Position numbers and translations under genes: made by a program. Source: an uncultured Clostridia bacterium (GTDB taxonomy: Bacteria; Bacillota; Clostridia; Oscillospirales; Acutalibacteraceae). Taken from it: a DNA stretch of 64,000 nt. Numbering within the stretch: position 1 is the first letter of the stretch; the number at the start of each line of letters is the position of its first letter. The notes under the pieces are model-generated. The model was not told the origin of the DNA and did not search any database. It was given only the letters and a program-made list of their open reading frames with translations. The DNA lies in assembly GCA_945912145.1 (NCBI GenBank), contig CAMEBF010000002.1:1-64000 (forward strand), read 5' to 3'. This document shows positions 16,986 through 25,828 of the stretch, in pieces.

Positions 16986-18556
16986 AAAATACAGCATCGA
17001 TCAAAAGAATGATTGCCCTCCTGCTTGTCGCAGCCATGCTGTTCCTGACATCCTGCGCAGGCAAGACGGGAGGAGAAGAAAGCTCCACCGGTGAAACGGA
17101 ACCGGAATCCGTCGTCACCTACAGCGACACGACGGAAAACGTGACCAAGAGCGAAACGGTCTACGTCAACCTGTCGAGCACCGGCACGCCGAAAAAGATC
17201 ACCGTTTCCGACTGGCTGCACGCCGATAAAAGCGGCGTCTGCGTTCAGGATAAAACGTCGCTCAAGAACTTTTCCGTCACCAAAGGACAGGCGTCTTCCG
17301 TCAGCGACGACGGCAACATCACTTGGCAGATGGGTACGTCCGATGTCTATTACGAGGGCATTTCCGACAAGGAGCTTCCCATCAGCATCAGCATCAAGTA
17401 TTTTCTGAACGACAAAGAAATGACTCCGGAGGAGATCGCCGGTCAGAGCGGCAACCTCCGCATGGAAGTCACCATGAAAAACAATATCAAAAAGGAAGTC
17501 ACCATCAACGGCAAAAAGACCGAAATGTACACGCCGTTGGTCGTTGCCGGCGGCATGGTGCTCTCGTATGAGAACTTCTCCAACATCGAAGTTACCAACG
17601 GGCTTTCCATCGGCGGCGGCAGCTATGAGGTCGTCGTACTCGCCGGCGCGCCCGGTCTCAACGAAAGTCTGAATCTCGCCAATCTCAACATCTCGGGCTT
17701 TGAGGATTTCTCCTTCTCCGACACGTTCACCATTACTGCAACGGTCACGGATTTCTCCCTGGGCGATACCTATTATGCCGCGATCCCGCTCTCTTCTCTC
17801 GATCTGGATATTGATCTGCCGAAGACGCTCGACGATGTGAAAAACGTGCTGAACGAAGTACAGGATCTGCAGGAGATTCTCGACCGGATCGACCCCAATC
17901 AGGTGTTGACAAAGTTCGTGACCGACGGCAAATCCCTGAAAGAAATGATGGACGTTATGCAGAAAGCCGTCAGCCTTTATCAGGAAAACGAAGCACTGCT
18001 CAAAGTCATGAGCCAATACCTGACGCCTGAAAACATCGAAACGCTTTCCAATTTTATGAGTTCATTGAATACCGACCAGATGCAGTCGCTGATCGGCTTG
18101 CTCTCGAATGTTCCCGCGCTGCAAACATTAGTCGATTCTCTTTTGAAGCTCTCAACGGGACTGAGCGACGTCATGCCGATTCTCGAAGGCGTTTCCGAAG
18201 CGCTGAAAGACCCCGAAGTTGCAAAATCGCTCGAAAATCTTCCCGAGACGCTCGATACGATCGACGAGTTGATGAACTATCTGAATGAGAATAAAGAAGT
18301 GCTCACCATTCTCTCGAATCTGATGGCCTCCGACGACATGGATGCGCTGACCGGCGCACTCGACAGCATGGTTGAAAAGGGACAGCAGCTCGGCGATACC
18401 GATGTTTCCGAACTCACCGGCGACGCGCAGGAGCTTGTGGAGCGTATGGACGAATGGCTGAAATTCGATTACAGCATTTACACCGACGCGCCGGAGTATA
18501 TGAAAACAAGCTGTATGTTCATCTGCAAGACCGATCCGATCAAGGCGGCAGAATAA
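16982..18556 (+). CDS. Lipoprotein partner of the MMPL exporter
   Basis: A 524-residue lipoprotein: basic N-terminus, hydrophobic core and lipobox LTSC with Cys25, then an acidic linker. Residues 50-280 are beta-rich; residues 290-480 form long amphipathic helices with Leu heptads (LNEVQDLQEILDRI, MSSLNTDQMQSLIGLLSN), like the extracytoplasmic coiled-coil of YhgE/Pip and EsaA proteins, which also go with MMPL-type transporters in some genomes. Its ATG overlaps the MMPL stop (ATGA). A periplasm-like adaptor or substrate-handling role at the outer face of the membrane is inferred. Confidence 0.75.
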   Translation: MKNTASIKRMIALLLVAAMLFLTSCAGKTGGEESSTGETEPESVVTYSDTTENVTKSETVYVNLSSTGTPKKITVSDWLHADKSGVCVQDKTSLKNFSVTKGQASSVSDDGNITWQMGTSDVYYEGISDKELPISISIKYFLNDKEMTPEEIAGQSGNLRMEVTMKNNIKKEVTINGKKTEMYTPLVVAGGMVLSYENFSNIEVTNGLSIGGGSYEVVVLAGAPGLNESLNLANLNISGFEDFSFSDTFTITATVTDFSLGDTYYAAIPLSSLDLDIDLPKTLDDVKNVLNEVQDLQEILDRIDPNQVLTKFVTDGKSLKEMMDVMQKAVSLYQENEALLKVMSQYLTPENIETLSNFMSSLNTDQMQSLIGLLSNVPALQTLVDSLLKLSTGLSDVMPILEGVSEALKDPEVAKSLENLPETLDTIDELMNYLNENKEVLTILSNLMASDDMDALTGALDSMVEKGQQLGDTDVSELTGDAQELVERMDEWLKFDYSIYTDAPEYMKTSCMFICKTDPIKAAE

Positions 18557-18564
18557 GCGTCGTA

Positions 18565-18680
18565 GTGAAGTTTATCCCTGCGGGACAAGTGAAGCAGCCC
18601 TGCGGGCTGTGAAGTTTCGGCTGTGCCGAAATGATGTTTTTGCCTGTCGGCAAAAGATTCGGAAGCCCTGCGGGCTTACT
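18565..18680. repeat. Dispersed GCCCTGCGGGC-type repeat
   Basis: Several short inverted units in a row: ATCCCTGCGGGA, CAGCCCTGCGGGCTG, TTTCGGCTGTGCCGAAA, TTTTGCCTGTCGGCAAAA, then GGAAGCCCTGCGGGCTT. The last 17 bases also occur at 55510 and, inverted, near 12973. Each unit is a small perfect hairpin; the block follows the stop of the lipoprotein gene. Confidence 0.75.
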
Positions 18681-18703
18681 GATATAAATGATTGATAACG
18701 AAG

Positions 18704-18750
18704 CCAACGGCGGTATGACCGGAAACAGTCATGCCGCCGTTGGTATTTTA
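18704..18750 (+). terminator. Terminator of the MMPL-lipoprotein operon
   Basis: Long stem CCAACGGCGGTATGAC / GTCATGCCGCCGTTGG with one mismatch, followed by TATTTTA. The short T-run makes it moderate despite the very stable stem. Confidence 0.75.
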
Positions 18751-18798
18751 TGACAAGTAAAAACCGGAAAATTCTTCACGATTCGGCGGGATTCTGCC

Positions 18799-18827
18799 TT
18801 GCAATTTTTACAAAAATGCGGTATAAT
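18799..18827 (+). promoter_or_regulatory. Promoter of the InlB-repeat secreted protein
   Basis: TTGCAA 18799-18804, 17-base spacer, TATAAT 18822-18827, 55 bases before the chosen ATG. Confidence 0.75.
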
Positions 18828-18882
18828 GAATATGGATTATTTTTTAACAAAACATAAACATTTTTATAAGGGGACGAAAAAA

Positions 18883-21800
18883 ATGAAATCGCGAAAGCTC
18901 AAAACCGTTTTGTCACTTGTTCTGACGATCGCCTTGCTCGCCGGCAATATCGGTCTGCTTGTGCCGAAGCTAACGGCAGAAGCGGGAACTGCAGGATACG
19001 ATTGGAAAGTTGTTGTCAACACCACTGATGACGCAGATTCAAAAGGATCCGGCGAAACCTCTTACTTCAGATTGAATTTCTTAGATGAAAACGGAACAGG
19101 CTCCACAACATCAACGGTTGATGTTTTTACAACCGAAGACTGGCATTATAAAACCGGTACAGTCTCAAACAGCGGAACTTCAGGCACGGGACAATTTCCT
19201 ACAAGTATTTATATTGAACTTGAATTTGCATGGACTGGTGCATGGATATCAAGAAAATGGGTGGCGGAGGTTTCCTTATATATTGGCGATACTCAGATTT
19301 TAACGACTACAGTTACATTAGAGGGAGACGGATGGGGCAACTCGACAAAAACCACTACACTGACTGTTGACAAATCTAAATATCCTTATGTAAAAAATAC
19401 TCCATCTATATCAGGAACAGATACAATAAAAATTCCGACAACCGGGGCGCAACAGCAATCCACCTATACGGCTACTGCTGTCGATCAATACGGTGTAAAT
19501 TGGGTAAACAGCACCTGGACTACAAGCAATACAACTTATACATCCAATTCCGTCTCCGGACTGAAAAATACCGTAACATTTAAAAATGCGACTTTGGATT
19601 ACACGACGACATTAACGGCAAAATTCCCGGATGCAAATTCATCATATAACAGCAAATCGGTAAGCAAATCCGTTCAGGTTTATGTTCCTCATACCATCAC
19701 CGTCAATCCGAACGGCGGTACATACAACGGCACAACGGCCAACACGACCTACACGAAATATACCAACGACACGCAAACGATAGCCAATCCCACCCGGACC
19801 GGCTATACCTTCAGCGGTTGGACGATCACAGCAACTGCCGGAACGGCAAGCACCCTGAGCGGCACGACGCTGACCGTCAAAAACGGCAATTCCACGCTGA
19901 CCGCCAACTGGACGCCGAACGAATACACGCTGAATTTTAACGCCAACGGCGGTTCGGTTGATCCGGCAAGCAAAACCGTAACCTTTGACGCCGCAATCGG
20001 CGAGCTGCCCGTTCCCACAAGAACCGGCTATGATTTCGCCGGCTGGTACACAGCGGCGGACGGCGGTACGGCCGTGACTGCCGATACGGTTTATACAACT
20101 GCCGCCGATTCCGCAGTTTACGCGCACTGGGCACCCAACAACGACGCCGTCGTAGAAGATAAAACGGCAATCGACTTCGGACTGCCCGTTGTCATCGACG
20201 TGCTCGGCAACGATATTCTGCAAAGCGACGCGGTGGACGCTGCCATTGCCGGCATCGGCGCCGTCGCCTCCGACCCGACCGATACGCTTGACACAAGCGT
20301 TTATCAGAGCGAATACGTCTCTTCGTCGGGTACATTCACCGTCAATGCCGATAACACCGTCACCTATACGCCGGACGGTTTCCTCTCCGAACCTCAGACC
20401 GCCTACGTCGCGGTTTCGGCAGGCGGAAAATATGTTTATTCCAAAATTACGGTCGTTCCCGCGACAACCATCTACTATGAGGACGACGCGAATTCCCTGA
20501 TTTCGTATCAGGATGGTGTTTCTGCCGATGCTTCCACCGGCGCATGGGGAACCGTCGGTGCTTCTAAAACAAATTCCGTGACGCAAAATCTTTCCGACAA
20601 TGTATACGGCTATGACGACATCTACGCCGACGCCGCCAACAGCACCTACAGCATGGGCTCATCGCACATCGTCTCGGTCAGCGCGAAGAACAATCCCAAT
20701 GCAAAATACAGCGGCTCCGACGGCAATTCCTGGCCGACCGCACAATTCACCTTCGCCGGAACGGGCTTTGACATCATCAGCCTGACAGACAACACAACCG
20801 GTACAATTGAAGTGAAGGTCTACAGCGGCGCGGAAGCCTCCGGCAAGCCGATTTATGACTGGATCGTCGATACCTATTACGGTTACGAGCTGCAAAACGG
20901 CGAATGGGTCGTTTCCGAAAACAGCGGAACTCTCTATCAGATTCCTGTCATCAGCACCTCGTCACTTTCCTACGGCACCTACACCGTGCAGATCATTCCG
21001 ATGTATTCCTCCCGTCTTGACCACGCCAAAAACGGCTCCTATGATTTCTATCTGGACGCCGTCCGCATCTACAATCCCTGCGGAGACAATCAAGACGCGA
21101 ACGATATTTACCAGGAAGACGGCGAGATGATTGCTGCCGATTATGAGCTGCGCGATCTGCTCCTTGCCGCCGGCTCTCTCGGCGACGCAGTAGACACCGG
21201 CGTGGTCTACATCAATCCGTCTCTGCCGGACGGCACGTTGGCGGATTACACAAAAGCCGGTTCCAAGAACGAGGTCTATCTCGATAAAGGACAGGCCGTC
21301 GCGTTCGGGCTGACGGCGGACAGCATTCCCGACCGTGTGCTCATCAGCGCGCACGCGCCGACCGGTACGGCGGCATCTCTGCGCTTCGGCGACGGTTCCG
21401 GCTCCTATACCGACGTTATTACGATCACCACGGCGACGATCCTTTATTATGAGATCCCGGTCAGCGCATCCGACTGGGAGCAGGACGCGAACGGCAATTA
21501 TACCACAAAACAGCCAATCATCATCATGAACGGCGGCGACGGTATTCTCTCCCTGTGCCGCATTAAATGCACCTACGCAGGTAGTTCGACCACCGCAGAA
21601 GGAACCGCCGTCCTGCTGACCATGACCAGAAGCTCTGCACTGCGCGCTTCGGCCGTTGCCGGAACGATGTCGACGCTTTCCGCGAAAGATACGGGCTTAT
21701 TTGTTCCCGAAAGTGTCTCGGCGGAAGAAATGACGGATGCTCTCGTCAGCGGCGACAGCATTGAAGTCTCGATTACGACGACGGACGACGTTGACCGCCT

Positions 21801-22059
21801 GACCGTCAACGGTAAAGATGCGGTTTGCACCGAAACAGCCGACGGCACGAAGACATGGACATTCACCTACGCGGCGGACGAAACCGGAGAGCAGACGCTT
21901 GAGCTCATCGCCTACGATGAATACGGTTACGCTTCCGAAAGTACGACGATGACCGTCACCGTAGAATCGAAAGTCGAGCATTTCTTCAACGGGCTGAAAC
22001 AATTCATCAAAGCGATTCTGGAGTTCATCCGCACGATTGCCAAAGCGGTAGAGTTCTGA
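18883..22059 (+). CDS. Large secreted protein with InlB-type repeats and amphipathic C-terminal tail
   Basis: A 1058-residue exported protein. ATG 18883 (MKSRKLKTVLSLVLTI) has a signal peptide and AAGGGG upstream; the frame is open further up but crosses the promoter. Order: Thr/Ser-rich beta region (30-260); two Listeria-Bacteroides InlB B repeats (about 270-430: ITVNPNGGTYNG to NPTRTGYTFSGW, and NFNANGGSVDPASK to PTRTGYDFAGWYTAADGG); a cadherin/VCBS-like part (IDVLGNDILQSD); a large beta-rich region; and a last stretch FFNGLKQFIKAILEF + IRTIAKAVEF that is a basic amphipathic helix. No LPXTG or membrane anchor. Adhesion or surface display is likely; the substrate is unknown. Confidence 0.82.
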   Translation: MKSRKLKTVLSLVLTIALLAGNIGLLVPKLTAEAGTAGYDWKVVVNTTDDADSKGSGETSYFRLNFLDENGTGSTTSTVDVFTTEDWHYKTGTVSNSGTSGTGQFPTSIYIELEFAWTGAWISRKWVAEVSLYIGDTQILTTTVTLEGDGWGNSTKTTTLTVDKSKYPYVKNTPSISGTDTIKIPTTGAQQQSTYTATAVDQYGVNWVNSTWTTSNTTYTSNSVSGLKNTVTFKNATLDYTTTLTAKFPDANSSYNSKSVSKSVQVYVPHTITVNPNGGTYNGTTANTTYTKYTNDTQTIANPTRTGYTFSGWTITATAGTASTLSGTTLTVKNGNSTLTANWTPNEYTLNFNANGGSVDPASKTVTFDAAIGELPVPTRTGYDFAGWYTAADGGTAVTADTVYTTAADSAVYAHWAPNNDAVVEDKTAIDFGLPVVIDVLGNDILQSDAVDAAIAGIGAVASDPTDTLDTSVYQSEYVSSSGTFTVNADNTVTYTPDGFLSEPQTAYVAVSAGGKYVYSKITVVPATTIYYEDDANSLISYQDGVSADASTGAWGTVGASKTNSVTQNLSDNVYGYDDIYADAANSTYSMGSSHIVSVSAKNNPNAKYSGSDGNSWPTAQFTFAGTGFDIISLTDNTTGTIEVKVYSGAEASGKPIYDWIVDTYYGYELQNGEWVVSENSGTLYQIPVISTSSLSYGTYTVQIIPMYSSRLDHAKNGSYDFYLDAVRIYNPCGDNQDANDIYQEDGEMIAADYELRDLLLAAGSLGDAVDTGVVYINPSLPDGTLADYTKAGSKNEVYLDKGQAVAFGLTADSIPDRVLISAHAPTGTAASLRFGDGSGSYTDVITITTATILYYEIPVSASDWEQDANGNYTTKQPIIIMNGGDGILSLCRIKCTYAGSSTTAEGTAVLLTMTRSSALRASAVAGTMSTLSAKDTGLFVPESVSAEEMTDALVSGDSIEVSITTTDDVDRLTVNGKDAVCTETADGTKTWTFTYAADETGEQTLELIAYDEYGYASESTTMTVTVESKVEHFFNGLKQFIKAILEFIRTIAKAVEF

Positions 22060-22074
22060 TAAAACACAATAACA

Positions 22075-22110
22075 ACAGCGGCGGAATCCGAAATTTCCGT
22101 CGCTGTTTTT
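22075..22110 (+). terminator. Terminator after the InlB-repeat gene
   Basis: Stem ACAGCGGCGGAA / TTCCGTCGCTGT with one mismatch and a TTTTT run; it also lies 17 bases past the convergent trpA stop. Confidence 0.85.
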
Positions 22111-22126
22111 CTGTGTTCAATTCCTG

Positions 22127-22900
22127 TTACCGGATCGCGTCTTTCATGCTTTTGACATACTCGCCGACGTACGGCGCGGCATTTTTGCCGTGTTGTCCGA
22201 CGATCCTGACGATCCCCGAGCCGACGATCACGCCGTCGGCAAACTGTGCCATAAGCTTTGCCTGTTCGGGCGTCGAAATGTCGAAGCCGACCGCACACGG
22301 GATTGAGGGATTCGCCTTTCGCACCAGTTCCGTCATCGCCGAAATATCCGTTGTAATCGTTCCGCGGTCTCCCGTCACACCGAGTGACGAGACGCAATAA
22401 ACGAAGCCTTCTGCCTCTTTCGCGATCATCGCGATGCGCTCATGTGAAGTGGGCACAATCAGGCTGATGAAATCCAGACCGTACCGACGGCAGGTGGGCG
22501 CGAACTCCTCCTTTTCCTCAAACGGAACGTCGGGCAGAATCATGCCGTCCATGCCGATCTCGGAAGCGATTTTGCAGAAACGCTCAATCCCGTAGGAATA
22601 GACCACGTTCGCATAGGTCATGAAAACCATCGGCGTGCTGACCGTTTTGCGGATTTCTTTGACCGTTTCAAAAATTTTATCCGTTGTCACACCGCCGGCA
22701 AGAGCGCGCAGATTCGCGCCCTGAATATCGGGTCCCTCCGCCGTCGGGTCGGAAAACGGAATGCCGAGCTCGATGAGATCCGCGCCGTTTTTTGCCGCCG
22801 CCTTGACAACCTCGACCGTATTCTCCAAATCGGGATCGCCGCAGGTGATGAACGCGACGAACGCTTTGCCGTTCCGGAATGCTTCCCTGATCTTACTCAT
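22127..22900 (-). CDS. trpA: TrpA, tryptophan synthase alpha chain
   Basis: Cleaves indole-3-glycerol phosphate to indole and glyceraldehyde 3-phosphate. The 257-residue TIM barrel keeps the catalytic residues: Glu in [17 protein letters not shown] and Asp in [15 protein letters not shown], plus the phosphate site [13 protein letters not shown] and [13 protein letters not shown] 22900 is used (RBS GGGGGAAGAG); it overlaps trpB by 8 bases. With trpC and a whole trpF missing upstream, its substrate has no visible local source. Confidence 0.94.
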   Translation of the reverse strand: MSKIREAFRNGKAFVAFITCGDPDLENTVEVVKAAAKNGADLIELGIPFSDPTAEGPDIQGANLRALAGGVTTDKIFETVKEIRKTVSTPMVFMTYANVVYSYGIERFCKIASEIGMDGMILPDVPFEEKEEFAPTCRRYGLDFISLIVPTSHERIAMIAKEAEGFVYCVSSLGVTGDRGTITTDISAMTELVRKANPSIPCAVGFDISTPEQAKLMAQFADGVIVGSGIVRIVGQHGKNAAPYVGEYVKSMKDAIR

Positions 22901-24095
22901 ACAGCTCTTCCCCCCTGTATCTGGCGATGGCGGCGACATCCTTATCACCGCGGCCGGAAATATTGATCACAATAATCTGATCCTTATCCATAGTCGGTGC
23001 GAGCTTCAGGGCATACGCCACGGCGTGAGACGATTCAATCGCCGGAATGACGCCTTCCGTCCGGCTCAGGTATTCAAACGCATTGACCGCTTCGTCGTCC
23101 GTGATCGCGACATATTCGGCGCGTCCCGTGTCGTGCAGCCATGCGTGCTCGGGGCCGACGCCCGGATAGTCCAGTCCCGCCGAGATCGAATACACCGGCG
23201 CAATCTGTCCGAATTCGTCCTGACAGAAATAGGATTTCATGCCGTGGAAAATGCCGAGCCGACCCGTGCTGATGGTCGCCGCCGTTTCAAAGGTGTCGAT
23301 GCCGCGTCCTGCCGCCTCACAGCCGATCAGCCGCACAGCGGTATCCTCGATAAAATGATAGAACGCGCCGATGGCGTTGCTGCCGCCGCCGACACAGGCG
23401 ATAACCGCGTCGGGCAGTCTTCCCTCTTTTTCGAGCATCTGTGCCTTGATCTCTTTCGAGATCACCGACTGAAAATCGCGGACGATCGTCGGAAACGGGT
23501 GCGGTCCCATGACGGAGCCTAAGCAGTAGTGGGTGTCATCGATGCGGTTTGTCCATTCGCGCATCGCTTCGGAAACGGCGTCCTTGAGCGTCGCCGTGCC
23601 GGTTGTGACGGGAATAACATCTGCACCGAGCAGTTTCATGCGGTAGACGTTGAGTGCCTGACGCTCCGTGTCCTCCTTGCCCATAAAAACGACACATTCC
23701 ATCCCCATGAGCGCCGCCGCTGTCGCCGTCGCGACACCGTGCTGACCGGCTCCCGTTTCGGCGATCAGACGGATCTTGCCCATTTTTTTCGCGAGCAATG
23801 CCTGCCCGAGGACGTTATTGATCTTATGCGACCCGGTGTGATTGAGGTCTTCGCGCTTCAGATAAATCTTCGCGCCGCCGAGGTCTTTTGTCATTTTTTC
23901 CGCATAATACAAGCGGCTCGGACGGCCTGCGTAGTCATTCAGCAGCGCCGTCAGTTCCTGATTAAATGCAGGATCATTTTTATAGTGATTATACGCTTCT
24001 TCGAGCTCGATGACGGCGTTCATCAGCGTTTCGGGGATATACTGTCCGCCGTGCACGCCGAACCGTCCCCGGCTCGTTTTGGCATTCGTATCCAT
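22893..24095 (-). CDS. trpB: TrpB, tryptophan synthase beta chain
   Basis: PLP enzyme that condenses indole with serine to tryptophan. The 400 residues include [15 protein letters not shown] at the start, the PLP lysine in [15 protein letters not shown] (about residue 90), the substrate loop [12 protein letters not shown] and the phosphate cup [16 protein letters not shown] 24095 follows AAGGAG. It lies 15 bases after the remnant trpE'-'trpF gene and is transcribed under the T-box leader, so tryptophan supply still controls it. Confidence 0.96.
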   Translation of the reverse strand: MDTNAKTSRGRFGVHGGQYIPETLMNAVIELEEAYNHYKNDPAFNQELTALLNDYAGRPSRLYYAEKMTKDLGGAKIYLKREDLNHTGSHKINNVLGQALLAKKMGKIRLIAETGAGQHGVATATAAALMGMECVVFMGKEDTERQALNVYRMKLLGADVIPVTTGTATLKDAVSEAMREWTNRIDDTHYCLGSVMGPHPFPTIVRDFQSVISKEIKAQMLEKEGRLPDAVIACVGGGSNAIGAFYHFIEDTAVRLIGCEAAGRGIDTFETAATISTGRLGIFHGMKSYFCQDEFGQIAPVYSISAGLDYPGVGPEHAWLHDTGRAEYVAITDDEAVNAFEYLSRTEGVIPAIESSHAVAYALKLAPTMDKDQIIVINISGRGDKDVAAIARYRGEELYE

Positions 24096-24110
24096 AGTCC
24101 TTCTCCTTTT

Positions 24111-24422
24111 TCAGCCGTTCGCAGACCGAACAGCCGCCACAAGTTGTTTCATCTTATTATAATCCTTTACGCCGCCGGTTTCAACCCCTGAACTGACATC
24201 CACGGCATAGGGATGACAAGCATCGATCGCCTTGCCAACATTATCAGGGTTCAGTCCTCCGGCCAGAAAGAACGGTCGGTTCAGAGCACCGGCGAGACTC
24301 CAGTCAAACGCTTCTCCGGTACCGCCTTCGCCGTGATCCAGAAGGATCCAATCGACCGGCGCGGTTTTATAGTCGCCGCATTCTGCCACTTTCCGAATTT
24401 CTTCCAAACTCGGTTTTATCAT
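24111..24422 (-). pseudogene. trpE'-'trpF deletion fusion, remnant of the trp operon
   Basis: A 103-residue ORF with a good ribosome site (AAAGGTGAG) at ATG 24422. Residues 1-23 ([16 protein letters not shown], then DYKTAPV) read as the N-terminus of anthranilate synthase TrpE; residues 24-103 ([43 protein letters not shown]) are the C-terminal half of phosphoribosylanthranilate isomerase TrpF. The join near 24353 is in frame. TrpF's N-terminal half with its catalytic Cys is gone, so no isomerase activity is expected. The simplest reading is one deletion from early trpE to mid trpF that removed trpE, G, D, C and half of trpF while keeping the leader and translation into trpB. Confidence 0.82.
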
Positions 24423-24447
24423 AGTTCTCACCTTTCCCTCTACCGGG

Positions 24448-24737
24448 AAAAACAAAAAGTCCCCGACAGAATCTTTAAAAATTCTGTCAAGGACGAATCA
24501 ACAAATCCGCGGTGCCACCTTGATTTACGGCGATGCCGTACGCTTAGCAGGATACTACCATATCCCCGGCTACTAACGCAAGCCCACGCGTTGCAGAATA
24601 CTCAGATCGCACGATCCTTTGACTGCACCCTCAGCGGTCCATTTGATGACTTGTTTTCCGCCTGACTCTCAGCACCGCAGGCTCTCTGTGGGATCATCAT
24701 CACCGTTATCTCCGCTTCAACGGTTTCTTATTTATTT
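24448..24737 (-). promoter_or_regulatory. Tryptophan T-box leader (tRNA-Trp responsive)
   Basis: Minus-strand leader with the T-box core AGGTGGCACCGCGG (about 24506-24520). The specifier is TGG, read at 24639-24641 within AAATGGACCGC near the 3' side of stem I, so tRNA-Trp is the predicted ligand. The terminator is GTCCTTGACAGAAT pairing with ATTCTGTCGGGGAC, followed by TTTTTGTTTTT (24448-24500). Uncharged tRNA-Trp should favour antitermination and expression of the remnant gene, trpB and trpA. Confidence 0.9.
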
Positions 24738-24743
24738 ACGATG

Positions 24744-24772
24744 ATTATAACACCCGTTTTTTTATTTGTCAA
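24744..24772 (-). promoter_or_regulatory. Promoter of the trp T-box transcript
   Basis: Minus strand TTGACA (24767-24772), 17-base spacer, TATAAT (24744-24749). Confidence 0.88.
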
Positions 24773-24834
24773 GAGAAAAAGACTGATCTTTTTCAATAAA
24801 AAACAGCCCGTCCGACGGCGAGCCTAACATATTT

Positions 24835-24863
24835 AGTATAACAAATATCCTATTCTTTGTCAA
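24835..24863 (-). promoter_or_regulatory. Divergent promoter of unit copy 1
   Basis: Minus strand TTGACA (24858-24863), 17-base spacer, TATACT (24835-24840). Only a short GC-rich segment and a T-run (near 24800) follow, so any product is a very short RNA. Confidence 0.6.
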
Positions 24864-24937
24864 GAGATATATAGCAAACTTAACCTAATTCTGCGTTTTA
24901 TCTAAATAAATTATATGAACTTTATACAAATTTACAC

Positions 24938-24966
24938 TTGAAAAACCCGATATTCTGTGTTATGAT
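24938..24966 (+). promoter_or_regulatory. Promoter of unit copy 1
   Basis: TTGAAA 24938-24943, 17-base spacer, TATGAT 24961-24966; matched at the same place in copy 2. Confidence 0.75.
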
Positions 24967-24972
24967 ATAGAC

Positions 24973-25295
24973 ACAGAAAGGGTGATACCAATGTACAGGT
25001 AAATCCTGAAGGCGCAAAGCAGAAGGCAAAATCCAACAAACAAATAAAAAATGCTGAAGCTTTGATGCCGCGCACGATGCCGAACGAAACGAAATCAGAT
25101 TCCGAAATGAAAGCGATTCCCACTTAGGGAAAAATAATGAGAACAAAGAGTATTCCGGAACGGGAGAAAGTCAAGAACGGCATCAACGATACCGTAGAAA
25201 GCGCAGGTACACAAAATGATGTTAGATAATAAGAGCGACCGGAATACCCCCTGATTGCCAGTCTTGTCAGATGAGCAGTCAGGGGGTATTTCTTT
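24973..25295 (+). ncRNA. Candidate RNA, unit copy 1
   Basis: About 320 nt between promoter and terminator. The 5' end has GGGTGATACC and CAGGTAAATCCTG (hairpin), with a ribosome-like site before ATG TAC AGG TAA, a three-codon frame. The 3' end has the shared 28-base block and a terminator AATACCCCCTGA / TCAGGGGGTATT (25243-25290) with T-rich tail. No longer frame with a start is convincing. Confidence 0.5.
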
Positions 25296-25368
25296 ATCCG
25301 GCATAAGCTTTTGCATCTCCCGGGATGAAGCGGCACAAAAAAAGACACAGACAGTGCCCAACAATATC

Positions 25369-25397
25369 AGTATACCAAATTCCTTTTTCTTTGTCAA
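25369..25397 (-). promoter_or_regulatory. Divergent promoter of unit copy 2
   Basis: Minus strand TTGACA (25392-25397), 17-base spacer, TATACT (25369-25374), followed within 50 bases by TCTTTTTTT. Same arrangement as in copy 1. Confidence 0.6.
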
Positions 25398-25472
25398 GAG
25401 AATCATGGTGATTTTATCCTATTTCTATGTTTTATCTAAACAAATTATATGAACTTTGTACAAAATTGCCTC

Positions 25473-25501
25473 TTGCAAAAGGCAAAAATCTATGCTATTA
25501 T
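25473..25501 (+). promoter_or_regulatory. Promoter of unit copy 2
   Basis: TTGCAA 25473-25478, 17-base spacer, TATTAT 25496-25501. Confidence 0.75.
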
Positions 25502-25507
25502 ATAGAC

Positions 25508-25828
25508 ACAGAGAGGGTGATACCAATGTTCAGGTAAATCCTGAAGGCGAAGAAACAAACGGCAAATCCCCACTACATGTTGCAAGTTTCAAAAGCCGAA
25601 CCCGACGCCAAAGGGCAGCATCCGGATCCGAGACAAAAAGTGCTTCTCACTTACGGGAATGACATAGATCAAAATCTTGGAAACCGTTTCGGAAAAAGAG
25701 ACTGACAGATAAGGCGTCACCCATACTGCAGAAACCGGAGGTACACAAAATGATGTTAGATAATAAAATCGACGGGAATACCCCCTGATTGCTTTGTTTG
25801 AAAGAGCGGTCAGGGGGTATTCCTTTTT
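25508..25828 (+). ncRNA. Candidate RNA, unit copy 2
   Basis: About 320 nt with the same landmarks as copy 1: GAGGGTGATACCAATG, hairpin TTCAGG-TAAAT-CCTGAA, three-codon frame ATG TTC AGG TAA, the 28-base block and the CCCCCTGA/TCAGGGGG terminator (25777-25828). The interior differs from copy 1. A second hairpin CTCCGG-ACGA-CCGGGG with nine T (25841-25866) gives a back-up terminator. Confidence 0.5.

Larger units (their letters stand above)
24825..25828 (+). repeat. Tandem duplication (534-bp period) of a promoter-to-terminator unit
   Basis: Landmarks recur at a constant offset: minus-strand promoter 24835/25369, plus-strand promoter 24938/25473, leader GGGTGATACCAATG at about 24977/25512, an identical 28-base block at 25205-25232 / 25739-25766, and the terminator 25243/25777. 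Between the landmarks the copies have diverged strongly. With the truncated NUDIX gene, the small ORF and the T-box this accounts for most of the 24423-26416 gap. Confidence 0.85.

Noticed and set aside
24448-24520. Leader read as an rRNA- or purine-linked riboswitch
   Set aside because: The AGGTGGCACCGCGG core, terminator/antiterminator and TGG specifier identify a T-box.
25095-25406. 103-codon minus-strand ORF across both duplicated units
   Set aside because: It begins within a promoter, reads through a terminator and has no ribosome site; it matches nothing recognisable.
25456-25662. 68-codon plus-strand ORF over unit copy 2
   Set aside because: It starts upstream of the promoter's expected start; copy 1 has a stop and no start codon in the matching frame.
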